NCBI RefSeq assembly: GCF_033115175.1
Contig: NC_084827.1
Span: forward strand, 177,941,401-178,005,400
DNA from: Lepus europaeus
Lineage: Eukaryota > Chordata > Mammalia > Lagomorpha > Leporidae
Length of the DNA stretch: 64,000 nt
Direction: 5' to 3'
Shown here: one piece after another, positions 45,178-56,049 of the stretch
Layout of the letters: every line of letters begins with the position of its first letter
How positions within the stretch are numbered: position 1 is the first letter of the stretch
The notes under the pieces: model-generated
What the model saw: only the letters and a program-made list of their open reading frames with translations
Database searches by the model: none
Told to the model about the DNA's origin: nothing
Translations under genes and position numbers: made by a program

Positions 45178-45562
45178 TTTCTAAAATAACTTATTTATTT
45201 ATTTGGAAGTCAGAGTTACACCAATAGAGAAGGAGAGAGAGAGGGAGAGAGAGAGGGAGAGAGAGAGGGAGAGAGAGAGGGAGAGAGAGAGAGAGAGAGG
45301 TCTTCCTTCCATCTGCTGGTTCACTCCCCAAATGGCCACAACAGCCAGAGCTGTGCCAATCCAAAGCCAGGAGCCAGGAGCTTCCTCCAGGTCTTCCCAT
45401 ATGGGTGAAGGGGCCCAAGGACTTGGGCCATCTTCTATTGCTTTCCCAGGTCATAGCAGAGAGGTGGATCAGAAGTGGAGCAGCCAGGAATTGAACCAGT
45501 GCCCATATGGGATGCCAGAACTGCAGGCAGAGGCTTTACCTGTTACACCACAGTGCCGGCCC
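45178..45562 (-). mobile_element. CSINE with (GAGAGG)n tract
   Basis: Minus-orientation SINE: 'cttatttatttatttggaagtcag', GA-rich repeat at about 45233-45299 with periodic GGGA, head ending 'caccacagtgccggcc'. Near-identical flanks TGATCATGTCCTCTT (45163-45177) and TGATCATATCCTCTT (45563-45577). Confidence 0.95.
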
Positions 45563-45577
45563 TGATCATATCCTCTT

Positions 45578-47870
45578 AAACACCAAGGCACAGCATCAAA
45601 TCCTACATCAGGGTGGAGAAAGCTGGAGGGACGTGTGGTTGGACCGTGAAGCCAGGAGCAGTCCTTGCTGTCCAGGCCAGCCTGGTGGCTTTATGTAGAA
45701 ACAGGAATTCCTGTCTGCTCTCCATCGCGTGTGCTGCAAACGGTTCTTTCTCCTGGGCCCAACAGGGTTTCATTTCTGGGTTAGTTGGATTGGTTAACTT
45801 TTCCCTAAGTGGTTGGATTTCAACTTGCTGAGACCTTTCCCAGCCTGAGCTAAATCTTTCTTCCACGTTATAAAATTCCTTATTCCCCCAATGGTGATAG
45901 CATTATGTATTGTTTACAGCGAGAACTCCAGTCTCTGTGGTGTATGATCTGTTTTTACATTTTTCTTGATAAATGTTGCACTGTCCCACACCATTGAACA
46001 AGAATGCTACTCTTCATCCATGGAGCTGAAATGCAGCTTTATTGTATTTTACACTTTTCTGCTTGCTTGCATCTGCTTCTGAACTCTTCAGTTTTGTCCC
46101 ACTGACTGACTTACATGTTCATGCTGCCATGTGGTTAGTAGCTTTGACGTAGGATTAATGGCTGGTTGATTGAGCATATATCTCTCAACAGCATAGAGTA
46201 GTATCGTTGGTCTGTAGAGTCTCAGTTGGGATTCAGCCACTTGCAATTGAAGAAGTCTTGACAAATACAAGGGTAGGATCCTTGGCCACAGCAGGGCTAT
46301 CATATTCAAGCTAATCTGATGTCTTATCTCAACTTATTATTTTATTAGCAAAGGAGTGTTCCTTATTATCATTTGCTCTGACTTCTTACACAGTTCAGTA
46401 GACCTTGGAACAGTCATATTCTCTCAGATATGGGCAGGTGCTTGGCCAGAGTGTCAGCCGACTAATGGGAATGTGAAGTGTTGTTTGCTCTAACGTGCAG
46501 TGAGATTGCCATTTGAGGCCTGTCAAAGTTAGGCATGACTGTCTGCTCTTGGCAGGACCAGCCATGGAATGCAGATTGTAGGACTCCGAGAGGCTGAGCC
46601 TGTTCAAAGGGCTTCTTTCCCCTTTATCAGAGCAGCACCAGGCACCACCCAGTTGTTGTGTGCACCACTGCCCTCTACCCAAGGGTGGGGCCAGCAGAGT
46701 TCAGAGTGGTTCACCTGAGATGTTTAGAAGTACGGAAAGATAGGCATGATTTTATATCACAGCTCCTATAATGATATATATAAAATATGAGTCATTGAAC
46801 CATATAGTTTTAAATAAATATGTTAGTTATATATGAGGATACTTCAACGTGTTTGTGCAAATCTGGAAATAAAATATAATGTGCCTTTTCCATAAATGTT
46901 TGAAAACCTCTTGTATACATTTTGAAAACATGAGAAAGGTGTTATTTATCTAGTAAGTGATAGAGATTGATGAGGATTATATTTATATGTTTATTAATAC
47001 AAGTAAAAAGCAAGCAAAATTCTCAAAGAGGAATTCAGATCTCAAAGAAGGGCCTTTGAAGAGAAGCCTAGGGTACAGTATTCCTACAAAAATAAATTTT
47101 CCTGAGAGACCTGTGGACAGTGTGTGTTTCTCCATCGCTGATCAGACCTGTCAGCTATTTCTTGGAAACCATGCATTGGCTGTGCCTTGCTAGAGACCAC
47201 GGTTTGTAGTCTGAGTGGCATCTCTCTGGTGAGAAGCAGATGCCGCTGAGTGTCTACTCAACTGTGTGTGGGGTGGGTGGGTGGGCATGTGTTGTGTCTA
47301 GTATTTCAAGCCCAGCCTCAAGGGTTTTCCTGAGATCTCCTGTAAGAAAATATCTTTGAGTCTATGTATGGGAATTACAACCAAGGCTGTCATGAAATAC
47401 TTTCAAAAAGATGAGAGATCACCATTCTGGAGAACACTGACATTGTTTTAATGGGAAACAGAACCAGCAACCGCTCCCGGTCTTTTTCCCTGTCTGGCAT
47501 GCGCTGGTGGTGTTGGTGGCTGGGCCCGGCAGAAAGGTTTTAGGTTCTATCTGCATAGCTCAGTGCTATTCTCTCTCTGGAGCCTGGGGTGGGGTGCAGG
47601 TGCATGGCAGAAAAGGCCCCTGCTGCCTCACTGCCCGCAAACTCTGGCTCCATTCCAAAACCCGAAATTCAAATTTAGCTGTTAAAGGATAAGCTCAAGT
47701 CCTCCCAACCAAGATTTGTTTTTTCAAGATTTTATTACCAAACTGCTCAAACACACACAAAGGAGAGACTATACTGCCAGGAACAGGAACACCCATATGT
47801 CCATCTTTAGTTTATAATAATTTTCAATACTTTGGTGTATGTATCTACCTGCTTTGTAACTTTATGGTTT
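45578..47870. other. UGT1A intron sequence, no recognised element
   Basis: The longest stretch in the window without a recognised repeat. AT-rich around 46.7-47.0 kb. Short frames (for example 46957-47193 plus) have no recognisable domain. No first-exon relic was seen. Confidence 0.45.
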
Positions 47871-48140
47871 TTAAAATATTTATTTATTTGAAAGTTAGAG
47901 TTAAACAGAAGGAGAGGCAGAAGGAGAGAGAGAGAGAGTGAGGGAATTTTTATTTGCTGGTTCACTTCTCAAATGGCTGCAGTGGTCAGGATGTGGGGTG
48001 TCAGGGGCCCAAACACGTGCAGCATCTTCTGTTGCTTTCCATGGGCCATTAGCAGGGAGCTGGATTAGAAGTGGAGTGATCGGGACATGAACTGGCATTC
48101 ATATGGGGTGATTTACCAGCTACACCACAATGCTGGCCCA
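47871..48140 (-). mobile_element. Diverged CSINE
   Basis: Minus-orientation SINE: 'atatttatttatttgaaagttag' to 'ctacaccacaatgctggccc', with a shortened middle. Confidence 0.85.
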
Positions 48141-48172
48141 TGAAATAGTTAATTTTATGTTGTATGTGCTTT

Positions 48173-48224
<52 letters not shown>

Positions 48225-48225
48225 C
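48173..48225. repeat. (CT)n(AT)n compound microsatellite
   Basis: About 14 CT units directly followed by about 12 AT units. Likely length-variable; the AT part can extrude as a hairpin. Confidence 0.95.
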
Positions 48226-49555
48226 ATTAAAGAACACTTGAGCAGATGATGTGTTTGAACAAGGATACAAATGTATTTTGTCATGTTGAATGATTTCTTC
48301 TAGCACTGTATTACACTAATCTACAGCAGGTCCTTTTCTTTTAAAAATTCTGTAGGATTTAAGTTCAATCTGTCTTTCCTACCACAAGAGCCCATTATAG
48401 TGGGTGGGGCCAACACCTATTACCACAGCCTTCTTTCGATAGGGTTTTTGCATCAGTATTAATCAAGGATATGGGTCTGAAATTTTCTCTTCTAATGTTC
48501 TTGTGTAATTTTGTATCAGAGTAACGCCATTCTCATAGAAAGAGTTTGGGAGTATTCCATCATTTTTGGTTTTTTTGGGGGAAAGATTGGTTTTAGTTCT
48601 TTAAATGAACTTAACCATGAAAAGATCAGTTCCCGGAGTTTTCTTTAATGAGAGACTTTATTACTGGCCCAATGCTTGCTGATTATTGATCTGTTGAGAT
48701 TGTCTGTCCCTTCATGAGTCAGTCTGGGTAGGCTGTGTGTCTGGGGTTTATCCATTTCTGCTAGATTACCCAATTTTTTTCATGTAATCATTCAGATAGT
48801 CTATATTGTGCTTCACATTTCTTTGCTATCCATAATAATATCTCTTCTCTAATTTTTTCATTTCATTTATTTAAGTCTTCTTTGATAACATAGCTGAGGT
48901 TTTCTCAATTTTATGTATTTTTTCAGAAAACCAAATGTGTTTATAGTTTGTATTGTTTTTCCTTTTACCTATTTCTTTTGTTTCTGCTTTCACCTTTATT
49001 ATTTCTCTCCTGCTAATTATGGACTTGTTTTGTTTTTTTCCTTGTTCTTTGAGATGTAATGTTTAACTTTTTAAATCTGAGATCTTTATGTCTTTTAATA
49101 GAGGTTTTTATGGCTATAAATTTTTGTCTTAGAATTGCCTTGCTGTATCCCATAAATTTTGGTATGTTGTGTTTCTGTTTTTGTTCATCTTAAGGTATTC
49201 TAAAATTTTTCTCTCCATATCATTATTGATCAATTGTTGCTTAAAAGTATGTTGTTTACTTGTCATGACTTTGACAATTTTCCAAAATTCCTCTGTTCTT
49301 GATTGTTAGTTTCATATCATTGTGCCCAAAGGTGATATTTGATGTAATTGCAGTAATTACAATATTCTCAAATTTTCCAAAGCTTGCTTTGTACTCTCCG
49401 GTGTGACCCCTCCTGGAGAATGCCATGTACTTGAGAGGAATGCATATTCTGTTCTGTTGGACGGAATGTTTTGTATATGTCTGTCAGTTCCATTTGATCT
49501 AACATGTAGTTCAAGTTGTATATTAGTTTCCTGTTTGGATGGTCTGTACCTTGTT

Positions 49556-49915
49556 TTTTTTTTTTTTTTTAAGATTTGTTTTATTTATTTGACAGAGTTA
49601 CAGAGAGGGGTGGAGGGGGGAGAGAAAGAGAGAGAGAGACAGAGAGAGAGAGAGGGAGGTCTTCCAGCTGCTGGTTCACACCCTAAATGGCCACAACGGC
49701 TGAGCTGACTGAAGTCAGAAGCCAAGAGCTTCTTCTAGGTCTCCCATGTGGGTGCAGGGGCCCAAGCACTAGGGCCATCTTCTACTGCTTTCCCAGGCCA
49801 TAGCAAAGAGAGCTGGATTGGAAGTGGAGCAGCCAGGACTCGAACCGGCACCCATATGGGATGTTAGCACTGCTGGCCAGGGGATTTAACCCATTGCACC
49901 ACAGCGCTGGCCTCA
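49556..49915 (-). mobile_element. CSINE nested in L1
   Basis: Minus-orientation SINE with T tract, G/A-rich stretch and head ending 'caccacagcgctggcc'. Perfect duplication TGTACCTTGTT at 49545-49555 and 49916-49926. Confidence 0.95.
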
Positions 49916-50009
49916 TGTACCTTGTTAAAAGTGGGGTATTCTATCCTCTGGTATTACTGTGTTGCAATCTGTCTCGCCTTTCAAATCCTTCAATAATTAA
50001 TTAATTATT

Positions 50010-50057
50010 TTTAAAAGATTTATTTATTTATTTGAAAGAGTTACACAGAGAGAAGAG

Positions 50058-50105
<48 letters not shown>

Positions 50106-50370
50106 GTGTCTTCCATCTGATGGTTCACTCCCCAATTGGCTGTAATGGCTAGAGATGCACCGATTGGAAGCCAGGAGCCAGGAGCTTCTTCCTAGTCTCC
50201 CATGTGGGTGCAGGGGCCCAAGGACTTGGACTATATTCTGCTGCTTTCCAAGGCCATAGCAGAGAGCTGGATCAGAAGTGGAGCTGCCAGGTCTCAAACT
50301 GGTGCCCGTATGGAATGCTGGCGCTCCATGCCAAGGCATTAGCCCTCTGCGCCAGAGCGCCGGCCCCCCA
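50010..50370 (-). mobile_element. CSINE nested in L1, with (GA)n
   Basis: Minus-orientation SINE: 'aagatttatttatttatttgaaag', about 20 GA units at 50061-50098, head ending 'gccagagcgccggcccc'. Confidence 0.92.
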
Positions 50371-51500
50371 ATATTTAATTTATATAGACAGGTGCTCTGT
50401 TGTGGGTATATTTGGTTGTTATTTTACCTTGTTTTATCCTCTTGATGAGTTGACCCTTTATCATTATGTGATGCTTGTATTTGTCCCTTTGAATGGTTTT
50501 CGAATTGCAGCCAGTTTTCTCCGAGAGACAATAGCTGCCCTTGCTCTCTTGGTTTCCACTGTGCAGACACCTGTCCTCCTGTCCCCTGTGATGCAGGCTG
50601 TGTGCCCTTTTCATTCAGTTGAGGTCTTGCAGGAAGAATGTCATCAAGCCTTGTTTTCCTCTCCGCTCAGCCACTATGTTCCTTTACTGGAGAATTTAAT
50701 CCATTTCTATTCTAAGTACTTGTTGAAATGGAAGGATTGCCTGTGTCATAGACCCATTGCCTTCTCCGCCTCCCTCTACATCTGTCTGTCTTGTGACTTG
50801 GTGGTTTTCTGCCATGGTGTGGTTTGGGTCCCTTCCATTTTGCACTGTTCATCTGGTCCAGATTTCCGTTTTGTGGTTGCTGAGAGGCCTATGTAGAACA
50901 TCCTGTCACAGTCCCTTTCAAGTTTGCGAAAACTTAACTTTGATTGCATACAACAAGCCTATACTTTCACTTCCCCCTCCATTTCAAGAAATGATTTTGT
51001 CTGGTGTACCTTCTGACAGTTTATCCTAGCTGTAGTTTTGTCTTTAAGTCTTTGTACTAGGGATAACATTCCCTTATAACCATATCATCACCCTCCTAGA
51101 GCGTTCTGAATATGGCTTTGTTTTAATCATACCATTGGATTTTTCTTTCATATGTTTTGTTATTAGTAGCTTTTGATTTCAGCGTAAAGAATTCCCTTCA
51201 GCAATTCCTGACAGAGGTCAAGCCTATGTCTCCCTGCTTCTCCACAGACTACAGAGCTGGGAGTCTCCCTGCCTAGGTGGGATTGTTGGCTGTGCTTTTT
51301 TGCAGAGTGGAGCCACTGTGTGACTTCCGGGGTCAAGCCAACCTAGCTTTTTTGGTTCCCCTAAACCTTCGGGAGTAGGAGTCTCTCGGCCTGGGAGAAT
51401 CACTGTGCTGGGCTCTGAGCCCAGGCAGGGAGCAGAACCGTCCAGGGACTCAAACAGGAGAGGCTGTTTTCCACCATGTTTCTAAACATGACCAGCTCAG

Positions 51501-51946
51501 CATAGCAGGTGCTCTGTGGAGTTGGTGGGGTCTCTGATAAGGTGCGGCAGCCGGCAGGAGCACCGGGGCATGACCGAGACCCATGAGCTGGCTGTGCTGA
51601 CCGCTGCTTCGTGTCTGTGTCTGCCATTGCTTCCCATGAGGTAAGGCTGGGTAGCCTGCTTGGGGACCATCTCAGGGTCTACGGTGGCTGGATGACTTCT
51701 GCAAGTCATCTTTTCCTCCTGTAGATACTGCAGGCCCAGAGGAACCCTCCATGTTGGAGGTTGTGCTGTGTTGGAAGGGGGAGAGACAGCATGGTCATAG
51801 AAAGAGGTTCTTCCTCTTATAAAACAGATTTCATTTGGTGCTGCAGACCACATGGCTGTCTCTAACTTGTTTCCAAGTGTTCTGGTTTTAAAAGGATATT
51901 GTAGTTTGTGGATAGCTGCTGTTTTAACTTTGAGGAGGGAGTGGAA
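51501..51946. other. Duplicated upstream segment, copy in unit 2
   Basis: Shares order and motifs with 36.77-37.15 kb ('gtttgtggatagctgctgttttaac' against 'ttttgaggatagctgccatttgaac'). Non-coding. Confidence 0.55.
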
Positions 51947-51959
51947 TCTGAGATTTCTT

Positions 51960-52292
51960 TTTTTTTTTTTAAGATTTATTTATTTGAAAGAGTTACAGAG
52001 AGACAGAAAGAGATAGGGAGCAGGGGAGAGAGGTCTTCCATCTGCTAGTTCACTCCCCAAATGGTCATAACAGCCAGAGGCAGGCCAATCTGAAGCCAGG
52101 AGGCAGGAGCTTTTTCTGGGTCTCCCACGCAAGTGCAGGGGCCCAAGCGCTTGGGCCATCTTCTACTGCTTTCCCAGGCCATAGCAGAGAACTGGATCAG
52201 AAGTGGAGCAGGTGGGACTCGAACCAGCACCCATATGTGATGCTGACACTGCAGGTGGCAGCTTTACCTGCTACACCATAGCACCAGTTCCC
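51960..52292 (-). mobile_element. CSINE (older subfamily)
   Basis: Minus-orientation SINE: 'aagatttatttatttgaaagag' to 'ctacaccatagcaccagttcc'. Perfect duplication TCTGAGATTTCTT at 51947-51959 and 52293-52305. Confidence 0.95.
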
Positions 52293-52392
52293 TCTGAGAT
52301 TTCTTATTCTGCCAACTTGCTAATGTCACTGTCCCGGTTTTTATTTTTGAAAGACAATTACCTGAAAGTGCCCACTACCAAGGTAAATGGTG

Positions 52393-52733
52393 GCAGGCAC
52401 CGCGGCTCACTGGGCTAATCCTCTGCCTTGTGGCGCTGGCACACCGGGTTCTAGTCCCGGTTGGGGCACCGATCCTGTCCTGGTTGCCCCTCTTCCAGGC
52501 CAGCTCTCTGCTGTGGCCAGGGAGTGCAGTGGAGGATGGCCCAAGTCCTTGGGCCCTGCATCCCATGGGAGACCAGGATAAGCACCTGGCTCCTGCCATC
52601 AGATCAGCGCGGTGCGCTGGCCGCAGCACGCTACCGCGGTGGCCATTGGAGGGTGAACCAATGGCACAGGAAGACCTTTCTCTCTGTCTTTCTCTCTCTC
52701 ACTGTCCACTCTGCCTGTCAAAAAAAAAAAAAA
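52393..52733 (+). mobile_element. CSINE, young GC-rich type
   Basis: Plus-orientation SINE from 'gcaggcaccgcggctcactggg' to a poly-A tail. Perfect duplication AAGGTAAATGGTG at 52380-52392 and 52734-52746. The empty site is visible at about 37.25 kb in the neighbouring unit, so this SINE came after the duplication. Confidence 0.96.
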
Positions 52734-52746
52734 AAGGTAAATGGTG

Positions 52747-53045
52747 ACAGAGCAAATGTGTAGCAACAGGGTGTTCCAGAAGGAGTTATCTTGTGCTGGT
52801 AATAGAGTATGCCCAGGTTGGTTGGAGAATCCCTAAGTCCTCCTTGGCATGTTACATGACACACATCAGTGGGGTCACCTGTGAGGGTCTCTAGATAACC
52901 TTCACACTGTAATTCATTCCAATGGAGCATTCTCAGTGCAAGGCATAGCACATGATAACATGAAGATATGATGGCCAGACATTGGGATGTGCTCAGTAGT
53001 GTAGCAGGCAAAGTCACAGAATCTTGAAGGAGTACACCAGGCCAA
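52747..53045. other. Duplicated upstream segment, truncated copy
   Basis: 'gacacacatcagtggggtcacc' and 'gataaccttcacactgtaattc' match 37.36-37.44 kb closely. The homology breaks near 53.03 kb at a SINE. Confidence 0.65.
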
Positions 53046-53049
53046 TCGG

Positions 53050-53056
53050 AGTAAGT

Positions 53057-53094
<38 letters not shown>

Positions 53095-53345
53095 TCTATC
53101 CACTGGTTCTCTTCCCAATGACCACAAAGCTAGGACTGGGCTAGGCTGAGCCAGGAACCTGGAACTCCATCCTGGTCTCCTACATGGGTGGCAGGGACCC
53201 AAGTATTTGGGCCATCTTCCACTGTTTTTTCCCGGGTGCATTCGCAAAGAGCTGGATCTGAGGTGGAGGAGCTGGGAATTGTTGCTCATATGAGTTTCCA
53301 GTTTCTCAGGCAGCAGCTTAACTCACTGTGCCACAGTTCTGGCCC
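53050..53345 (-). mobile_element. Diverged CSINE with (GA)n
   Basis: Minus-orientation SINE: GA repeat (53059-53090), 'ctggtctcctacatgggtgg', 'agctggatctgaggtggagg', ending 'gtgccacagttctggccc'. Confidence 0.85.
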
Positions 53346-53971
53346 CATTGCGTGGACTTTTTTGCAGAGTGGAGCTGTTGCTTTACTTCCCAAAGAAGAA
53401 GGGCTGCCCCTTTTGGTTATCTAAGATCCACAGATATGGGAGTTTCCCTGACTGCTGGGTTATTGGCTGGGATTTTTAGATGAGTGGAGCTGCTGCTTGA
53501 CTTTCTGGATCAAACTGTGCAAGTCTTTAGTTTTTTTTAAAATAATGGGCAAAGGCAAGCATCTCCCTATCTAAGGGGGTGGTTGGGTGGGCTTTGAGGG
53601 TGGACTGGGATACTAACAGCATAGAGACTCAAGCTAGGTTGAATTTCCTCTCTTGCTTCTCAATGTGACCAGCTCAGATTTATGGGTATGCTTAGTTTGT
53701 CCGATATCTGATCAGGTGCCACAGTTGGCAGGAACTGGGAGGTACCACCAAGATTCAGTATGACTGCTGTCTCCTTTCTTTGTTACCATTTGATGCCAGG
53801 TGGTGCATCCACACACTTATTCTATGAGGATACTTTAAAATATCAATGGAAAGATGGGATGAAAGATAAGTTAATCATGTTGTAAAAACCATCAAAATAC
53901 ATATGAGAGGACTTAAAAAAGTTTATGGAAAATGCATATTAGAAAAAACCATGCATGAGTTCCAAACTTTT
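53346..53971. other. Third, older copy of the upstream duplicated segment
   Basis: 'ttttttgcagagtggagctg', repeated twice with divergence (53349 and 53470), and 'gtgaccagctcagatttatggg' resemble 51.30-51.50 and 35.38-35.58 kb. Non-coding, probably L1 5'-end derived. Confidence 0.5.
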
Positions 53972-54235
53972 TAAAGCAGGAGTGGATGTTGCCTGCATCC
54001 CTCATCGGTGTGCCTGGATTCCATTCCCCACCTTGATTGCTGAATCCAACTTCCTGCCATTGCAGAGCCTGGGAGGCAGGAGATGATGGCTCAAGTGTCT
54101 TTGTACCTGCCACACCAAAAGAGGGACCTGGGTTGCATTACTACCTCTTTGCTCTGGCCTCGACTGTTGTCAGCATCTGGGGAGCAAACTGGTAGATGGG
54201 ACCTTTGTCTGCCTCTCTGAAAGAATTTAAAAATG
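53972..54235 (+). mobile_element. Diverged CSINE relic
   Basis: Plus-orientation old SINE: 'agtggatgttgcctgcatccc', 'aggagatgatggctcaagtg', 'ctgttgtcagcatctgggga', fading at 'gcctctctgaaagaatttaa'. Confidence 0.7.
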
Positions 54236-54997
54236 TGTTTGTACCAAAATAAGTACATGTTTTAATTCATTTCCCACAAACTCCTTGAAGTCCCTTTGTA
54301 TTACTCCCTAAGAAGTGAGACAAGAGTGGGCTTCCTGGGAAACCCCCCAGGAATGCTAGGGAGATCCTCCCCATCTGGGTTTGCAGGACTTGTAGTTACC
54401 CAAAGGATTATCTGGTTTGTGAATGGTTAGTTGCCAGGTGAACTTTCCGTAGAAGGTAGTAGAACCTGAGACTTCCTATTCTACCATCTTTCTGATGCCA
54501 TTCTCTCTATTTTGACTTTTTAAAGACAATCTTCTGAAAGTTCCACAGTAAGCAGGGGGGATGTTGACTAAGCAAAACCTCATGATAGTCAGCGTATCCC
54601 AGGGGGAGTCGCTGTGTGCACCTGTGAAAGATGATGCTGTTAGGTGGCTGCAGGCTCCTCACGTGTTCCCTGACATAAACCTGTGGGCTAGAAAATCTGC
54701 CCAGTTAAACTCAGCCCCTGCTGCAAACATTCCTTGTGAACTTTCGCTGTGCAAGGCGGAGCTTGCGCACTGCAGAAGGACGATGAACACAGGAAGATGC
54801 ATTCTTGGGCCCTAAGGATTGCTCAGGGCGTACAGGAGACAAATACTGAGCTTCCCGGGGAAGGGCACGCGGTCCATGTGGCTGTGCCCACAGCAGAGGC
54901 ATAAACCACTGTTGAGAACACAGAAACACAGAGGCGAGAGAGGCAAGCATGGGGCAGGTGACCATTAATATGTCCACATATCTAGGGAAAGTGGCTT
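54236..54997. other. Second in-unit copy of the UGT1A upstream segment
   Basis: 'gtagaacctgagacttcctattctaccatctt' style sequence (54460-54495), then 'gctgtgcaaggcggagcttgcgcactgcagaagga', each split here for reading, parallels 37.14-37.50 kb. With the copy at 52.75-53.03 kb, the unit contains it twice. Confidence 0.5.
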
Positions 54998-55014
54998 AAA
55001 ATAGATGACAGTCA

Positions 55015-55391
55015 CCATAAATAAGAGTGTCAATTGTTAAAGATCAACAACAGGAGTCACTGTGCACTTGCTCCCCATGTAGGACCTCTGTCCTTAATGT
55101 GTTATACTATGAAATTTAATGATAAAACTAGTCTTCAAACAGTACTTTATACTTTGTATGTCTGTGTGGGTGCAAACTTACAATCTTTACTTAGTATAGA
55201 GTTGATCTTCTGTATATAAAGATATTTAGAAATTAATCTTAATGAAGAATGGGATGGGAGAGAGAGTAGGAGGTGGGATGGTTTGCAGATGGGAGGGTGG
55301 GTATGGGAAGAAGAACTGCTGTAATCCAAAAGTTGTACTTTGGAAATTTATATTTATTAAATAAAAGCTTTCTATAAAAAATACAATAAAA
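55015..55391 (+). mobile_element. Young lagomorph L1 3' end, 5'-truncated, sense to UGT1A
   Basis: A 377-bp insert consisting of L1 3' UTR, with a G-rich tract (gatgggagggtgggtatggg, about 55287-55306), AATAAA at 55360-55365 and an A-rich tail. A perfect 17-bp duplication AAATAGATGACAGTCAC flanks it (54998-55014 and 55392-55408). It is the only clear L1 insert in UGT1A sense orientation here, about 660 bp before the ATG of the second intact exon. Confidence 0.9.
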
Positions 55392-55408
55392 AAATAGATG
55401 ACAGTCAC

Positions 55409-55895
55409 ATTCCATCAACCCCCCATGATGGCCAGGGGAGGTGGGATGGTCATGGTTATTTCAGCCTTTTGGAGGTCTCGTAGGGTATGGAAATGGAAGA
55501 AGGAGCTTGCTAAAAATAGAAGAGGACAAGCATGGCAAGCAAGCTTGTCCACAGCAACTCCCTGCCAGGGAGGAGTCAGTCTCCTTCCCCCTGGGAACCT
55601 GGGAGAGGAACCGATTTCTTGGAGGAAAGAACCTTTGATAATTTGAAGGACCCCCCCCCCCCAATTTGCCTTTGGGCAAGTTGCAGAAATGCAAGCTTTA
55701 TTCAAATTCATTTTCTGTTTAATCTTTCTATGTCTCCAAAGTCCAACAGCATTGCTTAATAACACTTTCTAAACTCACCTTGAAATCCAGGATGTGATCT
55801 TTCCCCAGGGCATAGTTCAAAAGCTACTCTTGTCTGGAAAGCATACAAACGCACATATTAAGAACGCCTCTCCTTGACTGTCATGTGATTCATAA
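55409..55895. other. Upstream region of the second intact UGT1A exon
   Basis: Resumes the duplicated upstream segment after the L1 insert ('gggaacctgggagaggaaccgatttctt' against 37.94 kb). Contains a run of 14 C (55651-55664). No coding frame. Confidence 0.55.
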
Positions 55896-55948
55896 ATAAA
55901 TCATTGTTTTAACCTGGAGGAAATTTTGTTTTAACCTGGAGGAAAATT
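55896..55948 (+). promoter_or_regulatory. Degenerate HNF1-like site and 22-bp tandem duplication
   Basis: ATAAATCATTGTT (55896-55908) aligns with the HNF1-like site of the first intact exon but matches the consensus poorly. Directly after it, TTGTTTTAACCTGGAGGAAA is repeated with a 22-bp period (from about 55904 and 55926). The duplication is absent before the exon at 38386 and puts a second GTTTTAAC half-site in the proximal promoter. Confidence 0.5.
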
Positions 55949-56049
55949 TGCCCTTTCCTGGGGCAGGTTTTGTGCCGGTATTTCTTCTGCCTACTGTAGT
56001 ATTGAGCTTGGACTCCTTGCAGGTGCGTTGCTTTGAGCTGCGGTTACCG

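Larger units (their letters stand above)
48430..51500 (-). mobile_element. L1 (old family), antisense, with nested SINEs
   Basis: Reversed L1 resembling the block at 30.5-35.6 kb: 'ggtctgaaattttctcttc', 'aaagagtttgggagtattcc', 'tttattatttctctcctgctaat', then the 5' half with 'gaggtcttgcaggaagaatgtc' and 'ttttgtggttgctgagaggcc'. The long plus frame at 50204-50896 is only SINE plus reversed L1. Shared order with the 29-35 kb block suggests the L1 was part of the duplicated unit. Confidence 0.75.

Noticed and set aside
45233..45299. Periodic GA-rich array considered as a possible CRISPR-like or satellite array
   Set aside because: It is low-complexity (GAGAGG)n within a SINE, with no spacers.
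50204..50896. 230-codon plus-strand open frame
   Set aside because: It begins in a reversed CSINE and continues through reversed L1; no intrinsic coding sense.
55948..56049. 34-codon upstream extension of the second UGT1A exon
   Set aside because: The extension is open by chance. The paralog at 38386 starts at the position equivalent to 56050, and the signal peptide follows that Met.
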